Positions 8,159 to 14,721 of a stretch of 48,475 nt of DNA are shown here, piece after piece. Source of the DNA: Parcubacteria group bacterium GW2011_GWC1_45_14 (GTDB lineage Bacteria; Patescibacteriota; Minisyncoccia; Moranbacterales; GWC2-37-73); the NCBI GenBank assembly GCA_001001345.1, contig LCKI01000006.1, forward strand, positions 1-48,475. The letters are read 5' to 3'. Each line of letters starts with the position of its first letter. The stretch's first letter is position 1. The translations under genes and the position numbers were made by a program. The notes under the pieces were generated by a model that saw nothing but the letters and a program-made list of their open reading frames with translations, was not told the DNA's origin and did not search any database.

Positions 8159-9535
8159 CTACTGCTCCAATCTTCCCAAAACCACATCCGAATTCATCCT
8201 GAATTCATAATCTTTCCAGACTCCGTTTTTGTCCTTGACGTGCACTCCCACGGGAATATCCAGAACACCGGACTGCTTTTGGATTTTGAGGTCGTAAGCG
8301 GAATCGGAACCTATTCCCTTGGGAAGATTATAAACCAACTCAATGGTTTTTTCCTGACCGATCGGAACGTTCACGCCGCCTCCGAAATATTGCCTGCCCA
8401 GCTCTTCGCCAAATCGAACATCATCGAAATTTTGCCACTGCGTCAGCCAGGAACCCCGGGGCACATAGACCCGAAGATATGAGAAATAATTCCTGGTCAT
8501 CCAGTCTTTCTGTTTGGCGGTGTGCTTATAGGTGATTTTCAATTTAGCGACCGGGACTTCACCTGAAAGGTCGACGACATAATCAACCGCCCTGTTCACG
8601 TAATAATCGCTCTTGAAGGATCCGAGGTTCGCATCCACCATCATCAGATAATCTTTTCCCCAGGAGCTGTCGACCTCACCGGACCACCCGGCTGCCACGG
8701 CTATTTTTTGAATTTCAACATCCTTGAAATATAGCTGTATCTCTTTTTTATTCAAGTCTTCCAGAATCGTTTTCGCCAAGCCCAATTTGCGGTTTATCGG
8801 AAGGGTTGAGACCTTTTTTTCGATTTCCTCAGCCAATTCCCTCATTACGGATTTTCTTTCGACCCTCTCGATACCTTGCTGCTCGAAAGCTTTCTCCACC
8901 TGGTATTCCAAGGTGATGACCCCGTTCTCGCTGTCATATGTCCCAGGATAATCCTCAAGTTTTATGGGGCCCGTGACCTTAAGTATCGACTCAAGGACAT
9001 TGGTCGTTATCCCGATCACTCCGTCCAGGCTTTCTTGTCCTCCTCCCAGGCGATAAAATTCCTCCGCTTTCTCGGCATTTACCTCGAAAGACGGAGAATA
9101 ATTGGAATCCCGAAGCTTCCAAGATTTCACTCCCAGAGCCTCCCTCATTGGATACGGAGGTTCCATGCCTTCAGGAATGAGGCGATCAAAATTGGACAGG
9201 TCGTGCGTCTCAATGGAAACCATCTTGCCGTCTTTCATTTTCAAAATACCGAAGGTCCCGATGAATCCTCCCCCAGGCCTAAGCTCCAGGTTGTTCTGGA
9301 AAAGGACCATGAATGTTTTCTCCTCCCCGTCTTTTTTCAAAAGATAGTCTGATATTTTCGCGGCGTTTTTATAATCCTCTCCGTCTCCGCCCACAAAAGG
9401 CACGAACTCCAAAGCCGGCGCCATTCTCTGGATGCCGCTGTTCTTGAATTCCCAAAAGGCGGCCCAAAGCGCCAGGAAGATGGCGGAGCAACTCCAGAAT
9501 ATTATCCAGAATTTTAAACTGCGCTGTTTGGACAT
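8159..9535 (-). CDS. DUF4012 domain membrane-anchored protein
   Basis: One transmembrane helix near the N-terminus (about residues 8-27) is followed by a large outside domain. The DUF4012 core is recognisable: FMVLFQNNLELRPGGGFIGTFG, then DSNYSPSFEVNAEKAEEFYRL and a long stretch to ESILKVTGPIKLEDY. The function of DUF4012 is not established. Such proteins sit in polysaccharide clusters of Gram-positive and CPR bacteria, and some are discussed as relatives of cell-wall glycopolymer (LCP-associated) proteins. Here it is followed by a small orphan gene and preceded by a Wzz-like gene. A larger DUF4012 paralogue is at 27272-29896; both keep QNN, GGFIG and DSNxxP motifs. Confidence 0.85.
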   Translation of the reverse strand: MSKQRSLKFWIIFWSCSAIFLALWAAFWEFKNSGIQRMAPALEFVPFVGGDGEDYKNAAKISDYLLKKDGEEKTFMVLFQNNLELRPGGGFIGTFGILKMKDGKMVSIETHDLSNFDRLIPEGMEPPYPMREALGVKSWKLRDSNYSPSFEVNAEKAEEFYRLGGGQESLDGVIGITTNVLESILKVTGPIKLEDYPGTYDSENGVITLEYQVEKAFEQQGIERVERKSVMRELAEEIEKKVSTLPINRKLGLAKTILEDLNKKEIQLYFKDVEIQKIAVAAGWSGEVDSSWGKDYLMMVDANLGSFKSDYYVNRAVDYVVDLSGEVPVAKLKITYKHTAKQKDWMTRNYFSYLRVYVPRGSWLTQWQNFDDVRFGEELGRQYFGGGVNVPIGQEKTIELVYNLPKGIGSDSAYDLKIQKQSGVLDIPVGVHVKDKNGVWKDYEFRMNSDVVLGRLEQ

Positions 9536-9560
9536 AAAGAGAGGAAAATTCTAAGCACTA

Positions 9561-9628
9561 AATTCTAAATCCTAAACGATTTTAAATTTTGGTTTTATTT
9601 AGAAATTAGATATTAGGAATTAGAAATT
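9561..9628. repeat. AT-rich inverted repeat between Wzz-like and DUF4012 genes
   Basis: Imperfect inverted repeat built from AATTCTAAATCCTAA (9561-9575) and TTAGGAATTAGAAATT (9613-9628). Low-complexity TTAGAAAT units also occur near 33082. Probably a dispersed intergenic repeat. Confidence 0.5.
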
Positions 9629-9633
9629 ATGCG

Positions 9634-10749
9634 TCACATGTCCCCTTTGAGAAGCTTGTTTAGTCTTTCCCTGAGTTCCTCTTCCGAAGGCTCCTCCTTT
9701 TTCATCTCCACGAAACTTTGCGGCTCCTCAAGCTTCTCTTCGTTTTTTTCCATTTTTTTCCCGGGTTCCTCGAAAGGGAAAAATTCTTCAGCTATCGGGA
9801 GATTGGCCGGAGCAGAAGCGCTCCTAGCAGGCCCCTTCGGTATCTCAGGAAAGTTCGGATAATCGCCTTTGTCAAAACTAGCGACTTCTTCTTTTTCATG
9901 TTCTCCCAAATCGAAATAGGGCGCCGCAGGGACATCCCCCCCCATGGCTTCTTCTTCGAAATGATAAGGAATGTCCTGTGGAAGCCCTTCTTCCTGTTTA
10001 CTTGCAGGTGATTCTTTTTCTTCGGTCTTTTTGGCGAATCTTTGTTTCAAATCGGCAAGCGGACTTTTCTTGAAGGAAGGTCTTTTCGGCCCGCCTCGAC
10101 TCGCGGAGATAGCCGCTCGCCGACGCGAGGCGGGTCCGGACGGTTTTTCCAAAAATTCAAGCGAGTAATTCAAGAGCAATGAGGCCGCGAAACCGGAAAG
10201 AAGTGAGAGTAGTGCTGTGAAAAACCAGTTCCTCCATGAGGCGGAAACGAGGGGTCCGTCGATAATGCTGATGTTGAGATCGGTTTTGATGTTATAAAAA
10301 TTTCCCACCACGTTGAAAAGCGTGTCGGAGGTTTTCCGCGAAAGCAGTTCCGCCTGCACGGGGGTTTTCCCGAAAACGGAAAGCGTGACGATGGTCCCTT
10401 GGTCGGATTTCCCACTGGAAACCTCGACTTGCCTGTTCCAGAGTTTTTTTCTTTCCCTGGGGTTTTTCCCGACAAAACCGTCTTTAACATCGGGATTGAA
10501 TTTCAAGAGTCTTTCATAAAACGAAAGCGTCCTGGGGAATTCCGCGATATTTTCCACCACGGGTCCCGCTTGCCTGGAAAGGGTTTCGCTTTTCACCGCG
10601 ACCAAAATAGTGACTGTCGATTTATATTCCTTAAATGCGTCGGCCAGGATAAACAGCGCCGTTACTGTGAAAATGACGCCCACGACCGAAACGCGGGTCC
10701 AAAAACGTCTTTTCTTGGGGATGTTTTTTTCTTCGTATGGATTGTTCAT
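9634..10749 (-). CDS. Wzz-like chain-length/polymerase-associated membrane protein with long acidic tail
   Basis: The ATG at 10749 starts MNNPYEEKN; an upstream in-frame ATG would add 43 residues across the promoter. A basic cytoplasmic start (KKRRFWTRV) leads into TM1 (about residues 18-36). An external domain of about 150 residues follows (VTILVAVKSETLSRQAG to IIDGPLVSASWRNW), then TM2 (FFTALLSLLSGFAASLLLNY). This is the Wzz/chain-length plan. After TM2 comes an unusual hydrophilic tail of about 180 residues, rich in K, E and P. Close to TM2 the tail contains a 42-bp palindromic element in frame (10090-10134), translated as ASRRRAAISASRGG. A second Wzz-like gene is at 32357-32941. Confidence 0.75.
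   Translation of the reverse strand: MNNPYEEKNIPKKRRFWTRVSVVGVIFTVTALFILADAFKEYKSTVTILVAVKSETLSRQAGPVVENIAEFPRTLSFYERLLKFNPDVKDGFVGKNPRERKKLWNRQVEVSSGKSDQGTIVTLSVFGKTPVQAELLSRKTSDTLFNVVGNFYNIKTDLNISIIDGPLVSASWRNWFFTALLSLLSGFAASLLLNYSLEFLEKPSGPASRRRAAISASRGGPKRPSFKKSPLADLKQRFAKKTEEKESPASKQEEGLPQDIPYHFEEEAMGGDVPAAPYFDLGEHEKEEVASFDKGDYPNFPEIPKGPARSASAPANLPIAEEFFPFEEPGKKMEKNEEKLEEPQSFVEMKKEEPSEEELRERLNKLLKGDM
10090..10134. repeat. coding palindromic element, copy A
   Basis: Arms CCCGCCTCG (10090-10098) and CGAGGCGGG (10126-10134). The 42-bp core (10090-10131) matches copy B at 33600-33641 at 35 of 42 positions, and all seven differences are transitions. It lies in frame inside the Wzz-like gene, but in a different reading frame from copy B. 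Confidence 0.75.
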
Positions 10750-10792
10750 CTGTTTTGAATATAGGCTTAAAATAAGTGCTTGGCAACATATA

Positions 10793-10821
10793 AATATAAC
10801 AGCCTGAGTCGAGAATGTCAA
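10793..10821 (-). promoter_or_regulatory. promoter of the Wzz-like gene
   Basis: Minus strand: -35 TTGACA (10816-10821), 17-base spacer, -10 TATATT (10793-10798). Predicted start near 10786. The -35 overlaps the end of the palindromic repeat at 10817-10931. Confidence 0.75.
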
Positions 10822-10931
10822 CCCTGTTAAATGCCGTCTACGGCAATTTTGAGAAACAAAATTATTTAACAGGGTCAACCCTGTTAAATGCCGTATGCGG
10901 CACCGCCCCGAGGCGGATTTAACGGGGTCAA
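10817..10931. repeat. tandem palindromic repeat with GTCAACCCTGTTAAA arms
   Basis: Two nested inverted repeats in tandem: ACCCTGTTAAA (10821-10831) with TTTAACAGGGT (10865-10875), and ACCCTGTTAAA (10878-10888) with TTTAACGGGGT (10918-10928). Each first arm is followed by a small TGCCG/CGGCA hairpin, and the second unit also holds CCGCC/GGCGG. The outer end reads GGGTTGACA on the minus strand and supplies a -35 box. Confidence 0.7.
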
Positions 10932-10956
10932 CTACGGAATATTACAATTTTGACAA

Positions 10957-10983
10957 CAAAAAAAACAGCCTTCGTGGAGCTGT
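10957..10983 (-). terminator. minus-strand intrinsic terminator
   Basis: On the minus strand ACAGC..GCTGT is followed by eight T (10958-10965). It would end a transcript running leftwards from the 11.1-11.3 kb spacer, before the Wzz-like promoter. Confidence 0.65.
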
Positions 10984-11051
10984 TGGAAAAATGGTTTGGG
11001 CAGCGTCTTCAGTTGAAGATCACTGCCCCTCCTCTACATCTATGTCTTGCG

Positions 11052-11074
11052 ACCTTCACGTGGAAGGTTTTTTT
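11052..11074 (+). terminator. plus-strand intrinsic terminator
   Basis: ACCTTC, loop ACGTG, GAAGGT, then seven T in all (11068-11074). No plus-strand gene lies upstream, which supports a small RNA ending here. Confidence 0.7.
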
Positions 11075-11153
11075 GCAAAGTCATGTTTGGAGTTGTCGTA
11101 TAGGCTGGCCTCTTGAATATTGTTTTACGGTTTTAGCATATTGAACGGTCCGT

Positions 11154-11225
11154 CACCCACCTCTGGCGGTGTGTTCTGCCTTCCTCTGGAAGTGCAGAAT
11201 CGGAAACCCCTCTGGGGAATTCCGA
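11154..11225. other. array of three hairpins sharing an identical CCTCTGG apex
   Basis: Three adjacent hairpins: 11154-11171 (CACC/GGTG), 11174-11199 (TTCTGC+CTTCC / GGAAG+GCAGAA) and 11200-11225 (TCGGAA+CCCC / GGGG+TTCCGA). The stems differ in sequence, yet each closes on CC-TCT-GG (CC-AGA-GG on the minus strand). A shared apex on unrelated stems points to selection at RNA level. Two more hairpins follow, at 11233-11250 and 11254-11286. Confidence 0.55.
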
Positions 11226-11253
11226 ACGATTTTTGAAACGAATGTTTCAATTT

Positions 11254-11286
11254 GGGGTCCGGACTTTTTTTAGGAGTCCGGACCCC
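11254..11286 (-). terminator. 12-bp hairpin after the 302-residue membrane protein gene
   Basis: Perfect stem GGGGTCCGGACT/AGTCCGGACCCC with a loop holding seven A on the minus strand. It starts 10 bases past the stop at 11296. No T-run follows, so termination is likely but not certain. Confidence 0.5.
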
Positions 11287-11295
11287 TGGTTGACA

Positions 11296-12204
11296 TCAGC
11301 TGATCTCGAGCTCGGAAGGTTTCCGGCTTTCGAACAGCAGAATGACCTGCTTCTCGCGTTCAGTCGGAGCAGTGGGAGGATTCGCCTTGAGGGCGCAGTA
11401 CTCCTTGTAGCTCCGGCGGACGGAGTCTTTCAGTTTTCCAACATTACCGCTGGATTCCGACCGGATGATCTTGGACGGATCGGTAACCGGCCTGGTGACC
11501 GATTCCGGGACATGGAGCATAACGTAACGCTCTCCGTCCGCGGTGATGGGCGGGGTATATTTCAGATTCTTCCCGCACACATCAGAGATGTCCAGAGTCA
11601 CCGGTTCCGCCTTGCGGACAGCTTTCGCCACCCGCTCCGGCATATCGGAAAGCTGTGTTTCCACAGCTGCAACGCGCGTCGACAAATTGTCGACAGCTAC
11701 GCGATTCTCCGCAAGACCCGTAGTCACCGGTTCCAATGATTGGCCCAGGTGATTTCGGTTGCGGCGTCCGGACCAAACCATGCAAACTGCGGCAATGATA
11801 ATGCCTGCTACAAGCAGAATAATCATTCCGTACAGCGTGAGCCAACCCAGAGAGTTGACGGCGCCGTCGACGATGTCGATTTTTCTGTCGACTTCTCCGA
11901 CAGCCTTTTTGTTATCCTTCGCGTCCTTGAAGTTTTCAGCGCCAAGACGTACGACGGTAACAAGAGCTCGGTTGGTAATCTCAGCCTCGCGCTTTGCCGC
12001 CGCTCTTGCTGCGGCCATCTGCTTCTCGGCGCGTCTCACCTCTTTGGTAAGAGCGTCTATTTCCACCTGGGTTGCCTCGTAGGACGGGGCATAACCAGTG
12101 GAACCGCCCAGCGACGAAATGTCTTCCGCTGCGAACCCCTGCGCCAAAGGCGCGAGGGTCCAAACCATGATCAGCATGATGATGATACCGACAATCTTTT
12201 TCAT
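11296..12204 (-). CDS. exported membrane protein with coiled coil, function unknown
   Basis: Not recognised. It starts with a typical signal peptide (KK, hydrophobic core IVGIIIMLIMVWTLAPLA, then QGFAAED; about residues 1-27). An alanine/lysine/glutamate-rich coiled coil follows (about 47-85). A transmembrane helix (about 121-144, LYGMIILLVAGIIIAAVCMVW) is followed by basic SGRRNRN, which puts the C-terminal 150 residues inside the cell. The C-terminal part begins with a second predicted helix (NLSTRVAAVETQLSD). The upstream secreted-protein gene is 70 bases away and has tandem promoters, so the two are probably co-transcribed. The gap between them holds a hairpin at 12235-12262. Confidence 0.65.
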   Translation of the reverse strand: MKKIVGIIIMLIMVWTLAPLAQGFAAEDISSLGGSTGYAPSYEATQVEIDALTKEVRRAEKQMAAARAAAKREAEITNRALVTVVRLGAENFKDAKDNKKAVGEVDRKIDIVDGAVNSLGWLTLYGMIILLVAGIIIAAVCMVWSGRRNRNHLGQSLEPVTTGLAENRVAVDNLSTRVAAVETQLSDMPERVAKAVRKAEPVTLDISDVCGKNLKYTPPITADGERYVMLHVPESVTRPVTDPSKIIRSESSGNVGKLKDSVRRSYKEYCALKANPPTAPTEREKQVILLFESRKPSELEIS

Positions 12205-12234
12205 AGTATTTTCCTCCTTGGAAAAATCGGTTGA

Positions 12235-12262
12235 GGAGCGGGTCTCTTGCGAAACCCGCTCC
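12235..12262 (-). other. intergenic hairpin between two exported-protein genes
   Basis: Stem GGAGCGGGT/ACCCGCTCC. No T-run follows directly, so it may reduce, stabilise or process the message for the downstream gene rather than end it. Confidence 0.5.
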
Positions 12263-12274
12263 CGAAGATTGATG

Positions 12275-13582
12275 TCAGCGTTTCATGTCAGCTTGTTCAG
12301 CCGGCATGGTGCGATCGCCTTTGAGGTGAAGCTCCTTGCTTTTGGCAAAGGAAAGCTCCGCCTCGCGTCCGTTGAGCTCCCTGACGGCCAAAGCCCAATT
12401 ATAATGGACTCTGTAGAGAACTGCCAGCGCCCCTTCCAGGTCGCGGGTCCTCTTGCCGCTCGGTTCCCTGCCTTCCAGGAAATTCCTTTCGGATCTTCCG
12501 TAAGCATACATCGCCTCATGGAGATAGCGGGGATCATTGGTGCAATACCAGAGATCCATGTCGGCATCCCCGATCTGCTTCCAAAGAAGCTCGTTGTTCA
12601 GGCATTCATCGGGACAGTTCAGCGTCCCCTCCCTTAACGTTTCGATTCGCAGCAAAAGCGCTGACGGATCGCACGGCTTGGGCTGGGGCAGCTGCACAAC
12701 CGGCGGAGCCGGCTGTCCCCCACATATCTCGGCTGAAAAGCCTTCAATGCGGGCGAACACGAATGCCGCGCCCGTCCCACCTTCCTGGGTATTCGTCCCG
12801 TTGGCGAACGCCGCATTTCCTGCGACGGAGCCACCGGTGGTGAACGCCCGAGTGATGGTTGAAACGACGGCTGCTAAATCCACGCCTCCCGCTCTTGATT
12901 CGGCGTACATCTGGAGATATTGGTCATAGGGGATCAAAATATTCGCCCCATAGTCCATAGCGTCCAGATATGCCTGCGCATTGTAGTACATGGGCAGGAC
13001 CGGCTTATCCTTCTTATGTTTACTCACGTAAACGAAGGCGCCGGCAATCTGGATGTTCGCCAGGCCGAAACTCTCCAGTCTCTTCATTTCCATGAAGTAA
13101 ACCGGAGCGTGGTTCGGAAACTGACTGAACTGCCTTTTGATGAACGGATGGGAAATAATCCTCCCGCTCACTGCGGCCCAATTCTCAGACCCCGACCTCT
13201 CCATCGCGTCGACGATTATCTGGAAATTCGCCGCATTAAAGGGTTCGCACTCGCCCATGAACGCCGAAATCGACGATTGGACGGCCAAATGCCCGCTACT
13301 GGGCATCGCGATCGGCAACTGCACCCCGTGCGAAAACGCCTGGGGAAGAGCGCCGATGCTCCGGCTGTTGTCCTCGAAATTAACCTCGGAGATGGACTTG
13401 GAATTACCCGAGTCCTTGATTGTCTGCTTCTGCTTTTGCAGTTGCTCTTGTTGCTGCCACTGGTCCTGATCCTGTTTGAGGCCAATACCGATTTTAATAG
13501 TGGTGTCGTCCGCCAGCACGAAGCTTGCGGAAAAAGAAAACAGAACTGCCAACGCTACCACTTTCATCGCAACCTTTTTCAT
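12275..13582 (-). CDS. large secreted protein of unknown function
   Basis: Not recognised. A signal peptide (MKKVAMKVVALAVLFSFSAS, cleavage probably after VLA, residues 22-24) is followed by a short strand TTIKIGIGLK and a glutamine-rich alternating tract (QDQDQWQQQEQLQKQKQ). That opening resembles the mature start of the VPATG surface protein at 14722-15225. The middle is a mixed globular region of about 250 residues. Then comes a proline-rich linker (GGQPAPPVVQLPQPKP) and a C-terminal domain with Cys residues (CDPSALLL, LNCPDECLNN, WYCTNDP) and helical segments. No membrane anchor or sortase motif is seen. Two good promoters lie upstream. Confidence 0.65.
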   Translation of the reverse strand: MKKVAMKVVALAVLFSFSASFVLADDTTIKIGIGLKQDQDQWQQQEQLQKQKQTIKDSGNSKSISEVNFEDNSRSIGALPQAFSHGVQLPIAMPSSGHLAVQSSISAFMGECEPFNAANFQIIVDAMERSGSENWAAVSGRIISHPFIKRQFSQFPNHAPVYFMEMKRLESFGLANIQIAGAFVYVSKHKKDKPVLPMYYNAQAYLDAMDYGANILIPYDQYLQMYAESRAGGVDLAAVVSTITRAFTTGGSVAGNAAFANGTNTQEGGTGAAFVFARIEGFSAEICGGQPAPPVVQLPQPKPCDPSALLLRIETLREGTLNCPDECLNNELLWKQIGDADMDLWYCTNDPRYLHEAMYAYGRSERNFLEGREPSGKRTRDLEGALAVLYRVHYNWALAVRELNGREAELSFAKSKELHLKGDRTMPAEQADMKR

Positions 13583-13623
13583 GGTTTCCTCCTGATATGG
13601 GTTCGAAGTTCCTTCCGTTCAAA

Positions 13624-13652
13624 TATATAAACCGTAACTATTCGGTTGTCAA
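13624..13652 (-). promoter_or_regulatory. proximal promoter of the secreted-protein gene
   Basis: Minus strand: -35 TTGACA (13647-13652), 17-base spacer, -10 TATATA (13624-13629). Predicted start near 13617, leaving a leader of about 35 bases before the ATG at 13582. Confidence 0.8.
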
Positions 13653-13734
13653 AGAATAACCTATACTTTCACGGAGCTTTCCGGATAAACCGTAAAGCGC
13701 CGAATCGAATATATGTAATAATTGTTAACTTGCT

Positions 13735-13763
13735 ATATTAGCAGAAAAAATGGGTTTTGTCAA
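13735..13763 (-). promoter_or_regulatory. distal promoter of the secreted-protein gene
   Basis: Minus strand: -35 TTGACA (13758-13763), 17-base spacer, -10 TAATAT (13735-13740). It would give a leader of about 145 bases. That leader carries two copies of ATAAACCGTAA as seen on the plus strand (13626 and 13684 regions), perhaps a regulator site. Confidence 0.7.
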
Positions 13764-13787
13764 TGGTATGCCTAATTTTGGCCCAAA

Positions 13788-13839
13788 CAAGGCGCAATTC
13801 AGCTAGAGAATATTTAAAATTCTTGCAAATTGCGCCTTG
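13788..13839. terminator. hairpin terminator after the sortase gene
   Basis: 12-bp perfect stem CAAGGCGCAATT (13788-13799) / AATTGCGCCTTG (13828-13839). It directly follows the sortase stop. The T-run is short on the minus strand (TTT) and better on the plus strand. Confidence 0.65.
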
Positions 13840-13842
13840 TTT

Positions 13843-14694
13843 TTATTTCACGATTTCCGCTTTAACAATGACCCTTTTCAGAGTCGTTCCCAGCGGCCAG
13901 CAAGTCGACAAGGTCAGCGTCGAGCCTTTTGTTTGAGCGAAGATCCTTTCATCGTCAGCCGAAGTGGTGAATTTCTCACTAACCTTGAAGCGGTAAAGAA
14001 TAGTCCTTCCGTTTTTCTGGGTAGCTTTGACGGTCACGACATCCCCGATTTCCAAATCATTGAGATTTTTGAATACATGGTTGTAATCACCCTTGGCCCA
14101 GACGTAGTTACTTGAGTGGCCGGAAATGACCGCATTGCCGCTTTGTCCTGGGGCGGCAGAATTTGGATAGTGACTCAGGCCGTCTTCGAGGTCTCTGAGC
14201 ATATCCTTTTCACTTTCGCTTTTTGACCAGACCATCGGCGCTTCAACGGAGATTTTGGAAATGGAAACTTCCATCAGAGGCTTGGCATCTCCGGACGCGT
14301 CCGGATCATATCCGTTAGCCACCTCTTCCCTGTCCGAATATCCATCCTTGTCCGTATCTGCGACATTGGGATCGGTCAGATGTACGAATTCCTGATAGTT
14401 CGAAAGACCGTCACCATCGGAATCGGAATTATAGAGGTCCTTTCCGGAGAGCGCATGGACTTTCGCCCATTGGGCGAAATCCGCAAGGCCGATTTCTCCC
14501 GAACCTATTTCCGCCTTGAGCTCATCGCGAAGGTTCAACTCCCTGATGGCTTTTTCTTGGGGGGATTCTTTTTGGGAAAAATCCAGATCAAAGTTTACCA
14601 GATAGAAGATCCCCAAAAGTATGGCTAAAAAAAGGCCGGTAAAAAACACGGCCTTTTTTAGTTGATATCCCGATTTTGGAAAAACATTCAACAT
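13843..14694 (-). CDS. sortase with calcium-binding thrombospondin type 3-like repeats
   Basis: A membrane-bound transpeptidase that would cut a sorting motif and attach proteins to the envelope. The N-terminus is cytoplasmic, with one TM helix (about residues 14-33). Two Ca-binding loops follow: DSDGDGLSNYQE (91-102) and DTDKDGYSDREE (113-124). The sortase beta-barrel then carries the full catalytic set: His193 in VISGHSSN, Cys265 in TLSTCWP and Arg274 in LKRVIV. It is 283 residues long, the extra length being the Ca-binding insert. Its start is 27 bases after a gene for a VPATG-anchored protein, and one promoter serves both. The subclass (D/E/F-like) cannot be fixed by eye. Confidence 0.9.
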   Translation of the reverse strand: MLNVFPKSGYQLKKAVFFTGLFLAILLGIFYLVNFDLDFSQKESPQEKAIRELNLRDELKAEIGSGEIGLADFAQWAKVHALSGKDLYNSDSDGDGLSNYQEFVHLTDPNVADTDKDGYSDREEVANGYDPDASGDAKPLMEVSISKISVEAPMVWSKSESEKDMLRDLEDGLSHYPNSAAPGQSGNAVISGHSSNYVWAKGDYNHVFKNLNDLEIGDVVTVKATQKNGRTILYRFKVSEKFTTSADDERIFAQTKGSTLTLSTCWPLGTTLKRVIVKAEIVK

Positions 14695-14721
14695 CGGATT
14701 TATGCTTATATCAAGTTAGGT

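Larger units (their letters stand above)
10955..11074 (+). ncRNA. candidate small RNA of about 120 nt
   Basis: No coding frame. On the plus strand a weak promoter (TTAACG at 10919-10924, 18 bases, TACAAT at 10943-10948) precedes three hairpins. These are ACAGC/GCTGT (10965-10983), a long one with GGGCAG/CTGCCC and inner TCTTCA/TGAAGA (10998-11028), and an intrinsic terminator (11052-11074). The minus strand could also be the transcribed one, because the first hairpin is a good terminator in that direction. I do not recognise a known RNA family; it lacks SRP, RNase P and 6S signatures. Confidence 0.35.

Noticed and set aside
10932-11290. SRP RNA, RNase P RNA or 6S RNA in the hairpin-rich spacer
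   Set aside because: The conserved SRP apical motif and RNase P core motifs are absent and the hairpin order does not match 6S; only a generic ncRNA call is supported.
12920-13630. A 236-codon plus-strand open frame opposite the secreted-protein gene
   Set aside because: It crosses the promoter of the minus-strand gene, is Arg/His-rich as antisense frames of this composition are, and shows no recognisable protein features.
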